NCBI GenBank assembly: GCA_027924585.1 | Contig: BSBM01000047.1 | Coordinates: forward strand, 22,011,501-22,075,500 | Direction: 5' to 3' | DNA: 64,000 nucleotides | Source: Larix kaempferi | Lineage: Eukaryota; Streptophyta; Pinopsida; Pinales; Pinaceae | Shown here: positions 24,961-36,299 of the stretch, one piece after another | Layout: every line of letters starts with the position of its first letter | How positions within the stretch are numbered: position 1 is the first letter of the stretch | The notes under the pieces: model-generated | Told to the model about the DNA's origin: nothing | What the model saw: only the letters and a program-made list of their open reading frames with translations | Database searches by the model: none | Position numbers and translations under genes: made by a program

Positions 24961-27700
24961 GAATATCAGGATCCACAACCAACAGGGAAAACATAAGGCT
25001 CCTTACTTTCATCCCACATCTTTCTAAATTTGATACATATTATCCCACTATTGTGATATTCCTTTACATTTCTCTGGTCAAAGGTGTCCCACCTCTTGCA
25101 CCGAAAAATAACACATTGGAAAGATGAGAAGTCCACTTGAATGATCTCTTGTATCTTTCGGACGTAACCTAACTCCCCCCGTGTTATGTTATGATCATGA
25201 TGGCTAGCATGACTATATTGGTCGAACTCGAATTCCACTCCACAGTCTTGTGTGACACGAACATCATCAACATCCTCAGTGCAAAAAAAATCCCAATATG
25301 CCCAAATGTTCTTGTATAAATGTGAACAAATGATGATGTCATATGTCTAATAAAATGACCATTAATATATAAAATATAGATGTTATAATTTAAAGGTGCA
25401 TTATAAAGTTAAAAATGTACACAAAGATATTATTATCGAGTTGTTGTAGTCAATCCCTATGTTTAATGCATCCTCTTCAACAGGTGGGTAACAACCATAT
25501 GCAGTGTATTTCTCTCTGACTTGGTCAGCAACCAAACAGTTGGGATAGATCATTGGCATATTTTATTTTAAATTATCAAGATGAGGCATGCATCTACCAT
25601 TCAACCGTATGAATCATTTCTTGTCAATGTCCCATTTCCTCCTATTCTCTTCATACAATGCGACCCACAACTATGTTGCCTCCATGTTGTAAATAATGAA
25701 TTTATTGATGGCATCAATTTATAAATTCGATGATGTATTCATGAAATCAAACCGAAATATAGTGCGTATGAGATAAAATATACACTATGAAGTTCAATGT
25801 GAATAGTTAATATGTAGAAATTTGACAAAATATAACTGACTTACTCTTTATCATGCACCTTTTTCGTTCATTTGGAGTAGCTCCCCTTCCCTTTTGTCAT
25901 CATCCCAAATCACCGTTCCTAGTGTGTGTTCGATGATATGTTCCTCCATAAAGAAGATGAAACATTTTTAAATATATGCATGGTATCTAGTAAGTGGATA
26001 ATCTTAATATGCTCCGAATATGGGATCTCATAAAATACTAAGTTCTTTTTCATCCCAATGAGAATTTTCTCAACATAGGTGTCGATGAATTCAATATCAT
26101 CGAACATAGTTTCCCCATTTGAATCGAACGTTTCTACAATTACTTCTCTTTCACTCTGTCATATTCCCTAAGATAGTGAATCAATGTCATTATTTCAGGA
26201 CTTTGGGTTCTCTCTGGTTTACCATTGAAAGCATATGTGTTTCTCTTCTATAAGGGTGATATTATGGGAGGAATACCCTAGATCAAATGCACACCATCTT
26301 TTGTAAGTGGATGGACCACCTAGCCTTCACAAAAGGTCCTTAACATTTACATCCATGATACCCATTTGTTACAAGACATGTGGTGTTATTGTATGTAGAG
26401 CACGTTAGTGTTGAAGATCAATATAGTCGCACCGAATTAACTATAGTGCCAAAAAATAATTTTAGGAATATAAACAAATCAATCAACATGTTTATCATAG
26501 CAAACTCTTAATCTTGGATAATCATGTGTGGTGTATGCACATATTCCATACAAAGTAAAACTCCTCTCCATTGGAATGGGTCTTGATACATTGTATACTT
26601 GTATCCCTTCCCATAATTCCTTCAATTCATCAATCAATGGTTGTAGGTAAAAATTAATATTCTTCACTTGTCTTCTACTAGGGTCTATAATTAAGCCATC
26701 ATAAATTGTTCATTCTTCACCGACAACCACGGGGGGATATTGTTATTGATCACTACTAAATGACAAACAAAATAGTTGGTGTTTTGAAGGGAATATGGGT
26801 TAACTCCATCCATGGATTACTTAATCGAAGGCTCCATCCTTCATCCTTGAATTTATTGGGCCATGTATCCTCTATATGCTTCATGGATATTGAATCTGTT
26901 GGGATTCACATAACTACTGAATCACTTATGTGCGAGGCATGCCATCCCTGCAACATAGCTAATTCTTTGCAATGAAAGAGCTTTTGGATCCTTAGGATTA
27001 TAGGCATGTGCCTCAATATCTTATGAGGAGGACATGTGATTGAATCTTGTTTCTAAATTTATGGTACCTATCATGCCCACATTTTGGACATATCTCTTTG
27101 TCTGCATATTTTCCTCTATATAAAATACAATCATTTGGACACAAATGATATGATGTGTACTCAACACCCAACATTTTCAATATTTTCATTGCCTCTTCGC
27201 AGCTATTGGACAATACATTATCATTCAGAAGTACCTTATCTTTGAATAACTTGCAGTTAGTGAACAATAGAAATGTACAATGTCATTTAACGTTCATAAA
27301 ATCAACCATTCAATGTTGATTTCTTTGAAATATTCCTCAAAATATAAGGGACTTGATGGTCAGTTACCCCAAAAGTGCCAAGAAACATGTGTTTGACATG
27401 CCATACATTGATTTCAAGTTGTATAGTAACATTATTGTCGCTACCTGGCTAGACTTTGATCATCCAGGTCCAAAGAGAGGGGTGGTAGAAGTAGATTCCA
27501 TGATTTCGAAGAATGTATCAGTGATATGAAAATCATCCCCTAGCTCATCATCCTGGAATGCATCTAACAACATCGCATCAATGGTATCTGTATCCCGTAA
27601 AAAATCATCCATACCAACCTCTATTTCATTTCCAACATGTGAAGAACTATTGTTACGGTAGACATTCCTATTTGTTGAATCTAGACATTCATCTCTGAGT

Positions 27701-28094
27701 TGCGCTCATTTTGCAACCTTCTCTCGATTTGACATTGTATTTGGGTGTAGCGGAAGATGGTAGGCAGGTCACTCATCGTCAGAATCTTGATTTCATAAAT
27801 ATTGAACATTACATCAATGATATTAGTACGCACACACAATTGGTTTGTTCAAACATTATACCAAACAATTATTATAGAAGCATGGTAATTTTTTCCAAGA
27901 CTAAATGTCCAACCACAAGCATTTTATAAAACAAAATTTCAAATGGAGCAATACATTTACATTAATCCAATTGAAAATAAAAAAATATAATTAATCAATG
28001 ACTTTTGTCTTATGCCCAAAGGGGACGTCTAAAGGTAGTCCTAATGCAAGGCATCTTTGATGAGTTTTTGGTGGTCTATGAAAATTATAGTTTA
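27701..28094. other. spacer between transposase and SET-like remnants
   Basis: No domain was recognised on either strand. Short open stretches on the plus strand (27711-27929, 28005-28202) are opposite the coding direction of the neighbours and look spurious. Confidence 0.3.
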
Positions 28095-28709
28095 TTAATA
28101 ACTCATCACCAAGAGAAAACTACGTATTGCATTCACAACAACAAATATGGGCGCTTTCCTTTTCATAAAGAACTCATGGTCATTGGAGTGTTCCTCAAAT
28201 GAGCAATTTGTAGAAAATAAAGAGAACCTAGAACTATTTATGAACCATGGAATGTTCCCATGAATGTGGGGATGACCATCGATATATAACAAGTTCTTTT
28301 TGTTAAAGTTTCAAGAAGAAAAATCATTCATGCACATACTATACATGGAAATGATATGTTTGTATTTAATCATATTTAAGTAATTAGACCAACAATAAAG
28401 AGGACTGCAAAATGGCATAAGTGCTACTGACTGTTTGGGAGGAACGAGTACATGTAAAAGGATAAACAACCCAATATTTCTAGCATCTATCTTATACTTG
28501 ACAATCATAAAATTATTACCCCAAAAGGAGCATTCGATTCCAACATTGGGCACAAGTAGAGAAGATGGCCAAGCACCAAACAAAGTGCAGTTGTAGGAAT
28601 TTTGGTATTTACTTTGCAAATGCACGGGAAGAGAAAAGTCATCACTACCCTCCAATAATTTGATCAACCTTGGTGTGTATTTGGACATTTTTTCTTTCAA
28701 TTCATACAA
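28095..28709 (-). pseudogene. SET-like domain remnant
   Basis: Two minus-strand blocks line up with the two halves of a SET methyltransferase fold. 28709-28311 has NIGLFILLHVLVPPKQSVALMPF, like the N-terminal G-x-G-L-F ... G-E-x-I region. 28292-28095 has LYIDGHPHIHGNIPWFINSS then NCSFEE, like the YIDG...GNxARFINHSC...N core, with Ser/Arg where the His/Cys would be. The AdoMet- and Zn-binding residues are largely lost. It lies directly upstream, on the same strand, of the TNP2 remnant. This may be a gene fragment captured by the transposon. Confidence 0.45.
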
Positions 28710-28928
28710 GTTTTTGGATATCCTAGTAGAGATGTTTTGGGTGGTATTAATATCACACTTTGGATCACTAGAACTTGCAGTTGACTAAACAAAAGCAGAG
28801 GGATTGGTCAATTTAGTATGAAACATAGTTGTTTTGGATTCCAACTTTTCAAAAAATGAGCATAAGGAAGTGTTCCTACGTGCCTTTTTTTTTGTAAGCT
28901 AGTACCCACGGATTTTCGAATCGGTGAC

Positions 28929-29222
28929 CTAACACAAGGAGTTCCTTAATAGTACACATTCACCGTCTATTCTAAACCCCATGGGCATGTTCCTACATGT
29001 ATTTTCTATATCACCTATTGTATTTTTTATTGTGGTAGGAGGTATAAGACTATCAAAATTGGGTATTCGAACATTAATATAATGGATTAGTGTGGCACAC
29101 CAAGGGCTCTCCTTCAACTCTTGACATTTTGAACAACCACATACTACTGGGGTTTCATAAAATAGATCCATCTCACGATGAATTACCATCAAGGACCCAA
29201 GATTGTGGCTAGAAGATGGCAT
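28929..29222 (-). pseudogene. hypothetical fragment upstream of the SET-like block
   Basis: A 97-codon open frame on the same strand as the SET-like and transposase remnants. It has a Cys cluster (VVCGCSKCQELKESPW). I recognise no family. It could be an earlier exon or domain of the same decayed gene. Confidence 0.3.
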
Positions 29223-29659
29223 GTTACAATTGGCAAGGTAAAGAGGCTATCCATTTTCATCTACCAATTGCTTGCGCTCTATTGCTCCAGATAAGAGATC
29301 GAGGTATTTTTCACCTGGTGGAATATATTATGCATCTGAACTCGATCATGATTCAAGATCATGTAAAATAGAATACATTGTTATTCATATTCACATGGAT
29401 AAATAACATAAATTCAATAAGATAATCAAAATCTAAATAAAATCTAAACTTATTGGAAATGGAAAGGGAGGACTTGATGAACTTTGAATAATATGGAATG
29501 AGCTTGAATTTGAAGAATTAGTCATTTGATATTATAAATTCTCCCCCTGCATTTGAGCCAAATCAAGAATCAATATGTGATCTACAGTCCTAAAATAAAT
29601 TTTGAACATTTCAAATAAATATGCCATTTTAAGTTCATTTGAGAGAAATATACAATTTT
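29223..29659. other. unassigned AT-rich spacer
   Basis: No coding or RNA signal seen. A left CACTA terminus might be expected near here or further left, but no CACTACAAG-type end was found. Confidence 0.3.
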
Positions 29660-31140
29660 AAGTTGTAACATACAGTCACATGGATTTTTAACGCATTCGG
29701 TGAGATTTAGTAAACATAGTGCACTGATGCGTCTTAAACATATAATTGTATTGGTGCATAAAAAACACATACACACCGATGGAAAAAATCCACAAAAAAA
29801 AAATATATGGTATATTTGATAGATGATACTTATATATGCATTTTTCAATATTATAATCATCGATACATTTTTATATTATAACGACCCGGTGCACTAATAT
29901 ATTTGAAATGCACCAGATATTAGAAAACACAAGCAATACAAAACTAGCAATTTAGACTATTTTATGTCTGCCCGGTGCTCTTTGCAAATAATATCCCACC
30001 AATGCTTCATATACAAAAAGTGCATCGATGCCCACATATATTATGAGCACACCGGTTTTTACATAACCCGACTTGAAAATACCTTATTTACATATTTATT
30101 TTCCTATTTTAGGCTTAGACGGTGCGCTTTAAAACCTATAACGCACCAGTACAATCATATCTTAAAGGAGAATTGTTTATGTGAAAAAGTATTATGAAAT
30201 TATATCTTAACGATGTGTTTCCTATCAGGGTGCACCAATGTGTGTATATAATAAAGCACACTGGTATGTGGAAATGTGAAAACAAAGCATGAGTTATTTT
30301 TCTCCATGAGTTGAAAAAGGCCCGCGGGATTTCTTTTCAAAAACCATTTTGATAAATTGTTTGAAAAAAAAAACTAATCACTATTTCATTATTTTGCCGA
30401 AATTTTGAGGGGAGAGTCTTGCAAGAGAGATTTATCGGGGATGACTTTGGAGAAATAGATTTTTTCTGAAGATTGGAATTTGTAAGGTATGGTGAATCAC
30501 ACAAAACTCTTCATAATAGAAATTTCATGTAAAATCTTACTATTGATCTCAATGCATGGTTTATTTATGTTCCTATTAAGATTTAAAGTAAATTTTAAGA
30601 AAATAAAAAAATTCCATAGCTACCTTCAACATTGGAACCTTGCTTTCATGTTGCTTCCTTTTGTTTTATGTGGCTGCAAACTTTAACATTAAGACTTATC
30701 CCCCTCTGCTATTTCACAATTAGGGTTTTTCTTTTTAGAAACTTTAGATTTAATAGATTTGTGCTTATATATAAGGCATTGTACATTTGATGAAATGGGA
30801 CCACTTATTGTGTTAGATCCCAAACCCTATCCATGTCAGTGTTTTTTTTTCCATAAAACGCTTTCACAGTTTTCAGGGCAGACAGTTCCATAGATAGCAC
30901 TGGCGTGCTTGTATTAAAAGCACACCGTTTGACTGCATTAATTTTTTTTTTTAGGAAATTTATGTAGTGCTATGGGTAATAAGGCGCATCAATGTTGTTG
31001 AATAAATATATCGCGTCGATATAGTTGTAGTTTTTTTTTTAATTTATTTTTCATTGTTGGTGCTTAAATATATATGATGCATTGGTGCGTATATACAGTC
31101 GATGCAACACAGAATTTTTATTCATAGACCACATCGATAT
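29660..31140. repeat. left array of GCACYRRTGC-like motifs
   Basis: About twenty degenerate copies of a quasi-palindromic 10-mer occur in both orientations. Examples are GTGCACTGATGCG (29720), CCGGTGCAC (29886), GTGCATCGATGCC (30022), GCACACCGG (30048), GTGCACCAATG (30230), GCACACTGG (30257) and TGCATTGGTGCG (31079). Arrays of short motifs in both orientations near the ends are characteristic of CACTA elements, where TNPA-type proteins bind them. Confidence 0.7.
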
Positions 31141-31199
31141 GGAAGAGTAATTTTTTTAGCTGGAACTTATGTAATTTATTGGTATAATATATTTAATAG

Positions 31200-33000
31200 C
31201 TTCTCTATTATTTGGTCCGGGTTGTTTATTGATAGTAAATGTGTTAAAGAGTTCAAGGAAGAATAATTTTGATCAGCATGATGGCAACACATCCAAAAAA
31301 CGTGAAGAAAGAAATTTCTTTGTAATTTCAGTATAAAATTAATATGTTTGAATTCTATGTAAGTTTAACTAATGTGTATTGGTTAATGTGTGTCATGCAG
31401 ATCCAGAAAATAGGAAGCTCAATAAGATTCTTTCCAATCTAAGTGCAGAAGAGCACAAAACCTTGATGAAAAAGTTGTAGATGGATGAATTAGGTGAATC
31501 AAAAAGTAATCAATGTGAATTTTTCTTCGAATTTTCAGTAATAATTCACTTAAGAATATCTCCTAACATGTTTAAAACAATCTATTTCAAATATGTTAAA
31601 TGTTATGTAGGGACCAACAACAATGGAAGAGAAAGTTGTCGTAAGAAAATAAAAATTGTGGAAGATATAAATGATGATGAATTGGTCCTTAGCTCGTCTG
31701 GAGGGGTACTGGAAGTTAATGAAAGGGGGGGAAGATTTTATAAAACTATGAGGGATATAATGGAAAGAATGTATATACGTACTTTCCACTTAGTGTACAA
31801 AAATCAATCCAATGACTCCAAGAATCAGGCTATATTTAAATTGCAAGAAACGTTTACTGAGCAATTGTTAATGAGACCTATCAAATTTGCAAAACCAAAA
31901 ACATACAACAACAAAAAAGAATCATTGAAAAAATAATATTCCTAAACATGTTTATATAGAATATGTATATACTACTACACAACATTGAATTATTTATTAA
32001 TATTAATTCTACTATATTTACTTTTCATATCAATATAAAAATATTTTAATTTCATTTTAATTTTTCATGATGATTATGAAAATCCCAGAGGACAAACGAG
32101 GTGATATCCAAAAAATGTCAATAGAGATGTCTAGAAAAGTGTACAAGGAGATGGTCAAAGAAATGGACATAATTGCATCGCAAAAGGAGCCATCTCAACA
32201 ACAATGTGCTTCAAATATATGTAATCACTGATTTATTTTTTCTTTTACGCACATATAATTAATTATTTAATATTAAATATTAATTTTCAATTCTTTTTTG
32301 CATAAAAAAAAAGAAAATGGAATCCATTTAGCACACAAGACATGGTGACAAGGAAGAAAAGGGTTGATAGGAAAGTTTGTGAGTAAATGTGAATTTTCCT
32401 TACAACATAAGATTTCATATTGGTTCTGATCTTTATATTTTAATTTTTTTACCCTCATCCTTGGATGTCTTCAAACAGATTCTTAGATACAAAGAAGAGT
32501 CATTACAAGAATTGATTGACATTAGATTAAGTATGGGTTGTGAGTATATGTGGGCTTATAAAAAAATAGTTGTGGAATTCATAAGTATGTATATTGTTTT
32601 ACTTCTCTCATATTATAATTAATAGAGCAACAAAAAACATTTATATTAAATCTATGATTTATGATGGGGTATAAAACTTACATGAAACAAAGTATGGATT
32701 GGATCCAACAGAAAAGTTGTTGAGAGAAGGCATGAGACATGACTTTGAAAGTATGTGTACTATTTATGACACAAGTCTTACTATAATGTGCTTTTTTCTT
32801 TACATAATCATGTATATTATCTATTTTTGCATTATGCCCAGCAATGTAGATACACTCATTACACTTTATTTTTATGTTTGTAGATGGAAGCTGAAGAGGA
32901 GGAACACAGTCAAGGAAATCAACAAAACATTCGGCCAAATAAATCAAGTCATGCAAGTAGCTTGAGCACTAACAGCAGTTCCATCGAAGAATGACGATCA
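31200..33000 (+). pseudogene. small gene between the motif arrays, possibly TNPA-like
   Basis: Open blocks on the plus strand lie at about 31395-31480 (RKLNKILSNLSAEEHKTLMKKL), 31481-31936 and 32070-32200, with exon-like pieces to about 32965. The main block is Lys/Glu-rich and contains NERGGRFYKTMRDIMERMYI and QAIFKLQETF, a style compatible with the Ptta/En-Spm TNPA-like family, but I cannot confirm it. Its position between two motif arrays fits a TNPA-type binding protein. Splice sites were not resolved. Confidence 0.4.
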
Positions 33001-33404
33001 ATATAATTGGATGTTAATGCAAGTTGTATGTTTTGAAATAATTGTTTGAAAATCTGACATTTTGTATAATGCACTGGACATAGTTTCCCAATTGGAAGAC
33101 GACAGGTTACCAATAAGTGTAACAATTATATATTGAGATTTTGATTATTGTGGACCTTTATGTTGTCCCATTTTGTATGAAAAAGGGCCCCTTATTCATT
33201 TATAATAAAATAAGTTTTTTTTTATATTGCATTGTCCAATGTCATTGTGAAATGTTACATCACTAATTAAATATTACAATGAACACATGTGAAATTTTCG
33301 ATGATATAAAAAATTAATCTAAACATCATATCTAAATGCAATAATTAAATTTCAAATTATATGAATATTATTGTAAAAATAATTTCATTTTCTGATGAAT
33401 AATG

Positions 33405-33406
<2 letters not shown>

Positions 33407-33456
<50 letters not shown>
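33407..33456. repeat. (AT)n microsatellite
   Basis: About 50 bp of uninterrupted alternating AT. Confidence 0.97.
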
Positions 33457-33459
<3 letters not shown>

Positions 33460-33539
33460 TGAATTAAAATTTGTATAGTAGTCACCGGTCACTGGTCACC
33501 AATGAGAAAATGAATACAAATGCTTTTAATTGTTTTAAT

Positions 33540-34000
33540 CGCATCGGTTTGTCTAAGTAAAAGTTGCAACAATGTAATTAATGATGTGGAAATGTGGGCA
33601 CCGATGCTTTTGAAATACAATTGCATCGATGCAACAAAGTGGTAGTTATATGCCCAATGTAGTTTTATTATTTGTATGCAACAATACTTTCCATATAACA
33701 ATGCACCGTGATACAAAATATTGTGATCGCACAATAATGTAAAAATGCAACGAACATCAAAGTCTGGTCAACTTCACCAATGTGTTTTCCATCCCTGTCA
33801 GCACTAGTGCATTATCTAAGGACATAAGCACCGATGCAATGTTTCTTATAGAGCATTGGTGCACATGAAGTTATAGAGCACAGGTGCCATTAAGATATTT
33901 GTACACATTGGTGCTTGTTTGTATTAAAATAAACTAATGCTTTTTCAATTAATGTGCACTAGTGCCATTTATTATTGTATGCACCAGTGCGTTCAGTTCA
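33540..34000. repeat. right array of GCACYRRTGC-like motifs
   Basis: About twelve copies of the same motif as the left array: GCACCGATGC (33599), GCATCGATGC (33627), GCACTAGTGC (33803), GCACCGATGC (33829), GCATTGGTGC (33853), GCACAGGTGC (33879), GCACTAGTGC (33956) and GCACCAGTGC (33984). Spacing is about 25-75 bp. The pair of arrays brackets a core of about 2.4 kb. Confidence 0.75.
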
Positions 34001-34024
34001 GTAAAATACAACATAAAAATTCCT

Positions 34025-34206
34025 CCACTAAAACCTCTGACTACCGAGTTTTTTTAGTTATAATAGTTTTCCGTAAAAACCTCCGCCAAACCATCCAGTA
34101 CCATTGGCGGAGGTTGTAGCGGAGGTTTCTTTGACAATTTTGGATAATCTTGTAACACTAAAAACCTCTGCTATAACCTCCTATACAAGGTCTTTTTCTT
34201 GTAATC
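34025..34206. repeat. decayed CACTA terminus with subterminal ACCTCCGCC motifs
   Basis: Words AAAACCTCTG, AACCTCCGCC, GGCGGAGGTTG and AACCTCCTA precede TCTTTTTCTTGTAATC (34191-34206). CACTA elements end in TCTTGTAGTG, and this is one to three changes away. On the minus strand it reads GATTACAAGAAAAAGA. It abruptly cuts a DUF4283-like reading frame, as expected of an insertion end. Confidence 0.55.
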
Positions 34207-34371
34207 CCAAACCGACATTATAGTAAACAACATAGTGTTAGGATCAAAGTTAGGGAACCAAGGAGTTATAAAATTTCTTGCACTACCCCAAAACCAATGA
34301 CACTCCTCAAGCACTTGTTTATAACCATCATGATAATAGAATTGAATAATTAAAAATCCGTTGGAAGACAT
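34207..34371 (-). pseudogene. LINE ORF1-like (DUF4283) fragment
   Basis: The minus strand encodes LIIQFYYHDGYKQVLEECHWFWG then FITPWFPNFDPNTM and a final MSVW. This resembles the conserved part of plant DUF4283 (V-L-x-x-x-P-W-F-x-G, then PWxPxFDP, then VWVRLP). The homology stops at VW exactly where the CACTA-like terminus begins. DUF4283 is the nucleic-acid-binding ORF1 domain of plant L1-type LINEs. Confidence 0.6.
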
Positions 34372-35149
34372 AGAGATTTCACATTTCTCTATCTAGGTTG
34401 AGTGAATTTAGTTAAACAATGTTGTTGTGGGAGGTCAGTACCCACTAAATCAACAAATAATTAAATCTTTTTCATATAGTGAATGGATATGGGTTACCTC
34501 CAGTGTTGTGATATCCATTACCGACACCTCTTCATCATGCCCCATTATATAAGAACTATGAATAGGAGAAGGCTTGGAGGAAATGATACAAGTTTGGAAG
34601 TTGTTGGCATTTTGAAACCCACAACTCCTCCATGTAATTGCATTACCAAATTGATATATCGTAAAATATTTGCATATATTGTAGACATACAATAATGTTT
34701 GAAGTCGTCTACCCCATACATTAAACACTATTGAGCAACAAGAATACCTTGAGCATACTCCAATTTCTACTTTAGATCAAACACACAATCTTCATAATGC
34801 ACCAACAAGCATATTTTTTTGCAAAGAGGAACCTAACCATAATCTAAATTTTTGCCATCCTTTTTCCAATAACACCAAAAACTTAGCTAGTAGAAATTTT
34901 GTCAAACGCTCAAACGCTTTGTTTACAAAAATTTCATCAAATAAATGCTCAATATCCCCAACACCGAGACGTTAATTGTGTGTATACATTTCATCAAACA
35001 AGTTCCAAGTTGTCTTCAAGCTTTTTCCAAACACTTTGTGTGCAAGTGTTTCACCAATATAATTAGAATAACTTCCACCACTCGCAATTAACATTATGTG
35101 CTAGGTTTTAGCTACAAGAATAAAACCTTCTTTATATCCATGTTAAAAA
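34372..35149. other. unassigned sequence right of the LINE fragment
   Basis: Possibly more LINE-derived sequence on the minus strand, but no domain can be supported. Open stretches at 34450-34728 look random. Confidence 0.3.
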
Positions 35150-35290
35150 ATAAAACATTTAAATAAATTTAAAACACTAACCATTAATAATAATTAATAA
35201 AAGTAAACTTTTAATTACTTATCAAACCTTCTTGATATCCATGTTAAAGAATAAAACATTTAAATAAATTTAAATGTTTTAAGCACGATA
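35125..35290. repeat. direct duplication around CCATGTTAAARAATAAAACA
   Basis: Two copies (about 35127-35175 and 35226-35275) of ACCTTCTTKATATCCATG plus ATAAAACATTTAAATAAATT, about 98 bp apart. Confidence 0.8.
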
Positions 35291-35404
35291 ATTTAATTTT
35301 AAGCACAATAATCCTCGATACTTCATGAATTTAAACGAGAGAAGAAATATAATTTATCTATGTGTCATCGTTTTTTCTTCTCTTCATTTTAAAAAGATTA
35401 CATT

Positions 35405-35520
35405 GACGGTTAAATCTAATTTGTATTTTTAATAGAATAAAGTAAATCCAAATCTAATTTGTATTTTTAATAAAATAAAGTAAATCAAAATCTAATTTGT
35501 ATTTTTTAAAAATAAAATAA
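35405..35520. repeat. short AT-rich tandem repeat (three copies)
   Basis: AAATCTAATTTGTATTTTTA followed by ATARAATAAAGTAAATC repeats about every 44 bp with small changes. Confidence 0.8.
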
Positions 35521-35608
35521 AATATTGTAGATTTTCATCATTTTATAAATTTTATATTTTTAGTTTTTAATAAAATAAATTAAATCTCTAATTTGTATAA
35601 ATCTTAAG

Positions 35609-35840
35609 AATATTTTGTAGTAAATAGCTAGATCTATGAAAAATCATACATATACAACATATTTTGTAGTAAATAGCTAGATCCATGAAAAACCATACAT
35701 ATACAACATTCTCTTGACTAAAAATCTTAAAAATATTTTGTAGTAAATAGCTAGATCCATGAAAAATCATACATATACAACATATTTTGTAGTAAATAGC
35801 TAGATCCATGAAAAACCATACATATACAACATTCTTTTGA
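35609..35840. repeat. nested tandem repeat, TTTGTAGTAAATAGCTAGAT units
   Basis: Four copies of a unit of about 47 bp (TTTTGTAGTAAATAGCTAGA, then TCCATGAAAAAYCATACATA, then TACAACAT) are arranged as two pairs. Within each pair the copies alternate AATCAT and AACCAT. A 30-bp linker separates the pairs, so one pair was later duplicated as a block. Confidence 0.92.
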
Positions 35841-36299
35841 TTAGGTCAATTTATTATGGTTTCATTTTTATCTAAATTTATAAGAATATTTTACTTGATA
35901 TGATTTTGATTTAAATAATGCATTAGTTTTTTATAAAAATCACATTTACTTAGTTTGGCATAAAACATGTCTTTATGTATATATTTAATTTTAAAAAAGT
36001 TAGTTATGGGAGCAAATTAAGGGAATGCCAATTAATATACATGCACTTTATAAAGAGAACAAAGTTTTTGGTGGGGAGTTTTGTTTGTGAAGTTCTCTTA
36101 GCAATTACATAATCATTAACAAATGTTTTTCATTTTTTTCTTTATTTTTAATGTATATTAGAATATCATCAAGAAGTCAATCGGGTGTAGCTTGGGTGGT
36201 TGGGAGGAATGATTGTTACCTAGTTCACCCAAGATCAATTCTTGCAAGTGACATGTCGAGCTCCTAAATGAGCATATTGTTGTATTGGCCTTAAGCCCT
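35841..36299. other. unassigned AT-rich sequence
   Basis: Nothing recognisable apart from AT-rich low-complexity stretches. The last 120 bp may already belong to the gypsy remnant at its right. Confidence 0.3.

Larger units (their letters stand above)
24222..27700 (-). pseudogene. CACTA (En/Spm) TNP2-type transposase remnant
   Basis: Read leftward, pieces occur in the right order for a plant TNP2 transposase: a NLKSMYG stretch (27480-27380); an EEAMKILKMLG then CPNDCILYRGKYAD-CPKCG zinc-ribbon-like segment (27267-27013); NFYLQPLIDELKELWEGIQVY (26667-26479); LDTMHIFKNV (26020-25940); a DUF4216-like block VDFSSFQCVIFRCKRW (25238-24966); and NQVLFYLDVLDKDWRFVL (24380-24290). Stops and gaps lie throughout. 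The segment 24415-24960 interrupts the coding homology as an intron or insertion. Confidence 0.85.
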
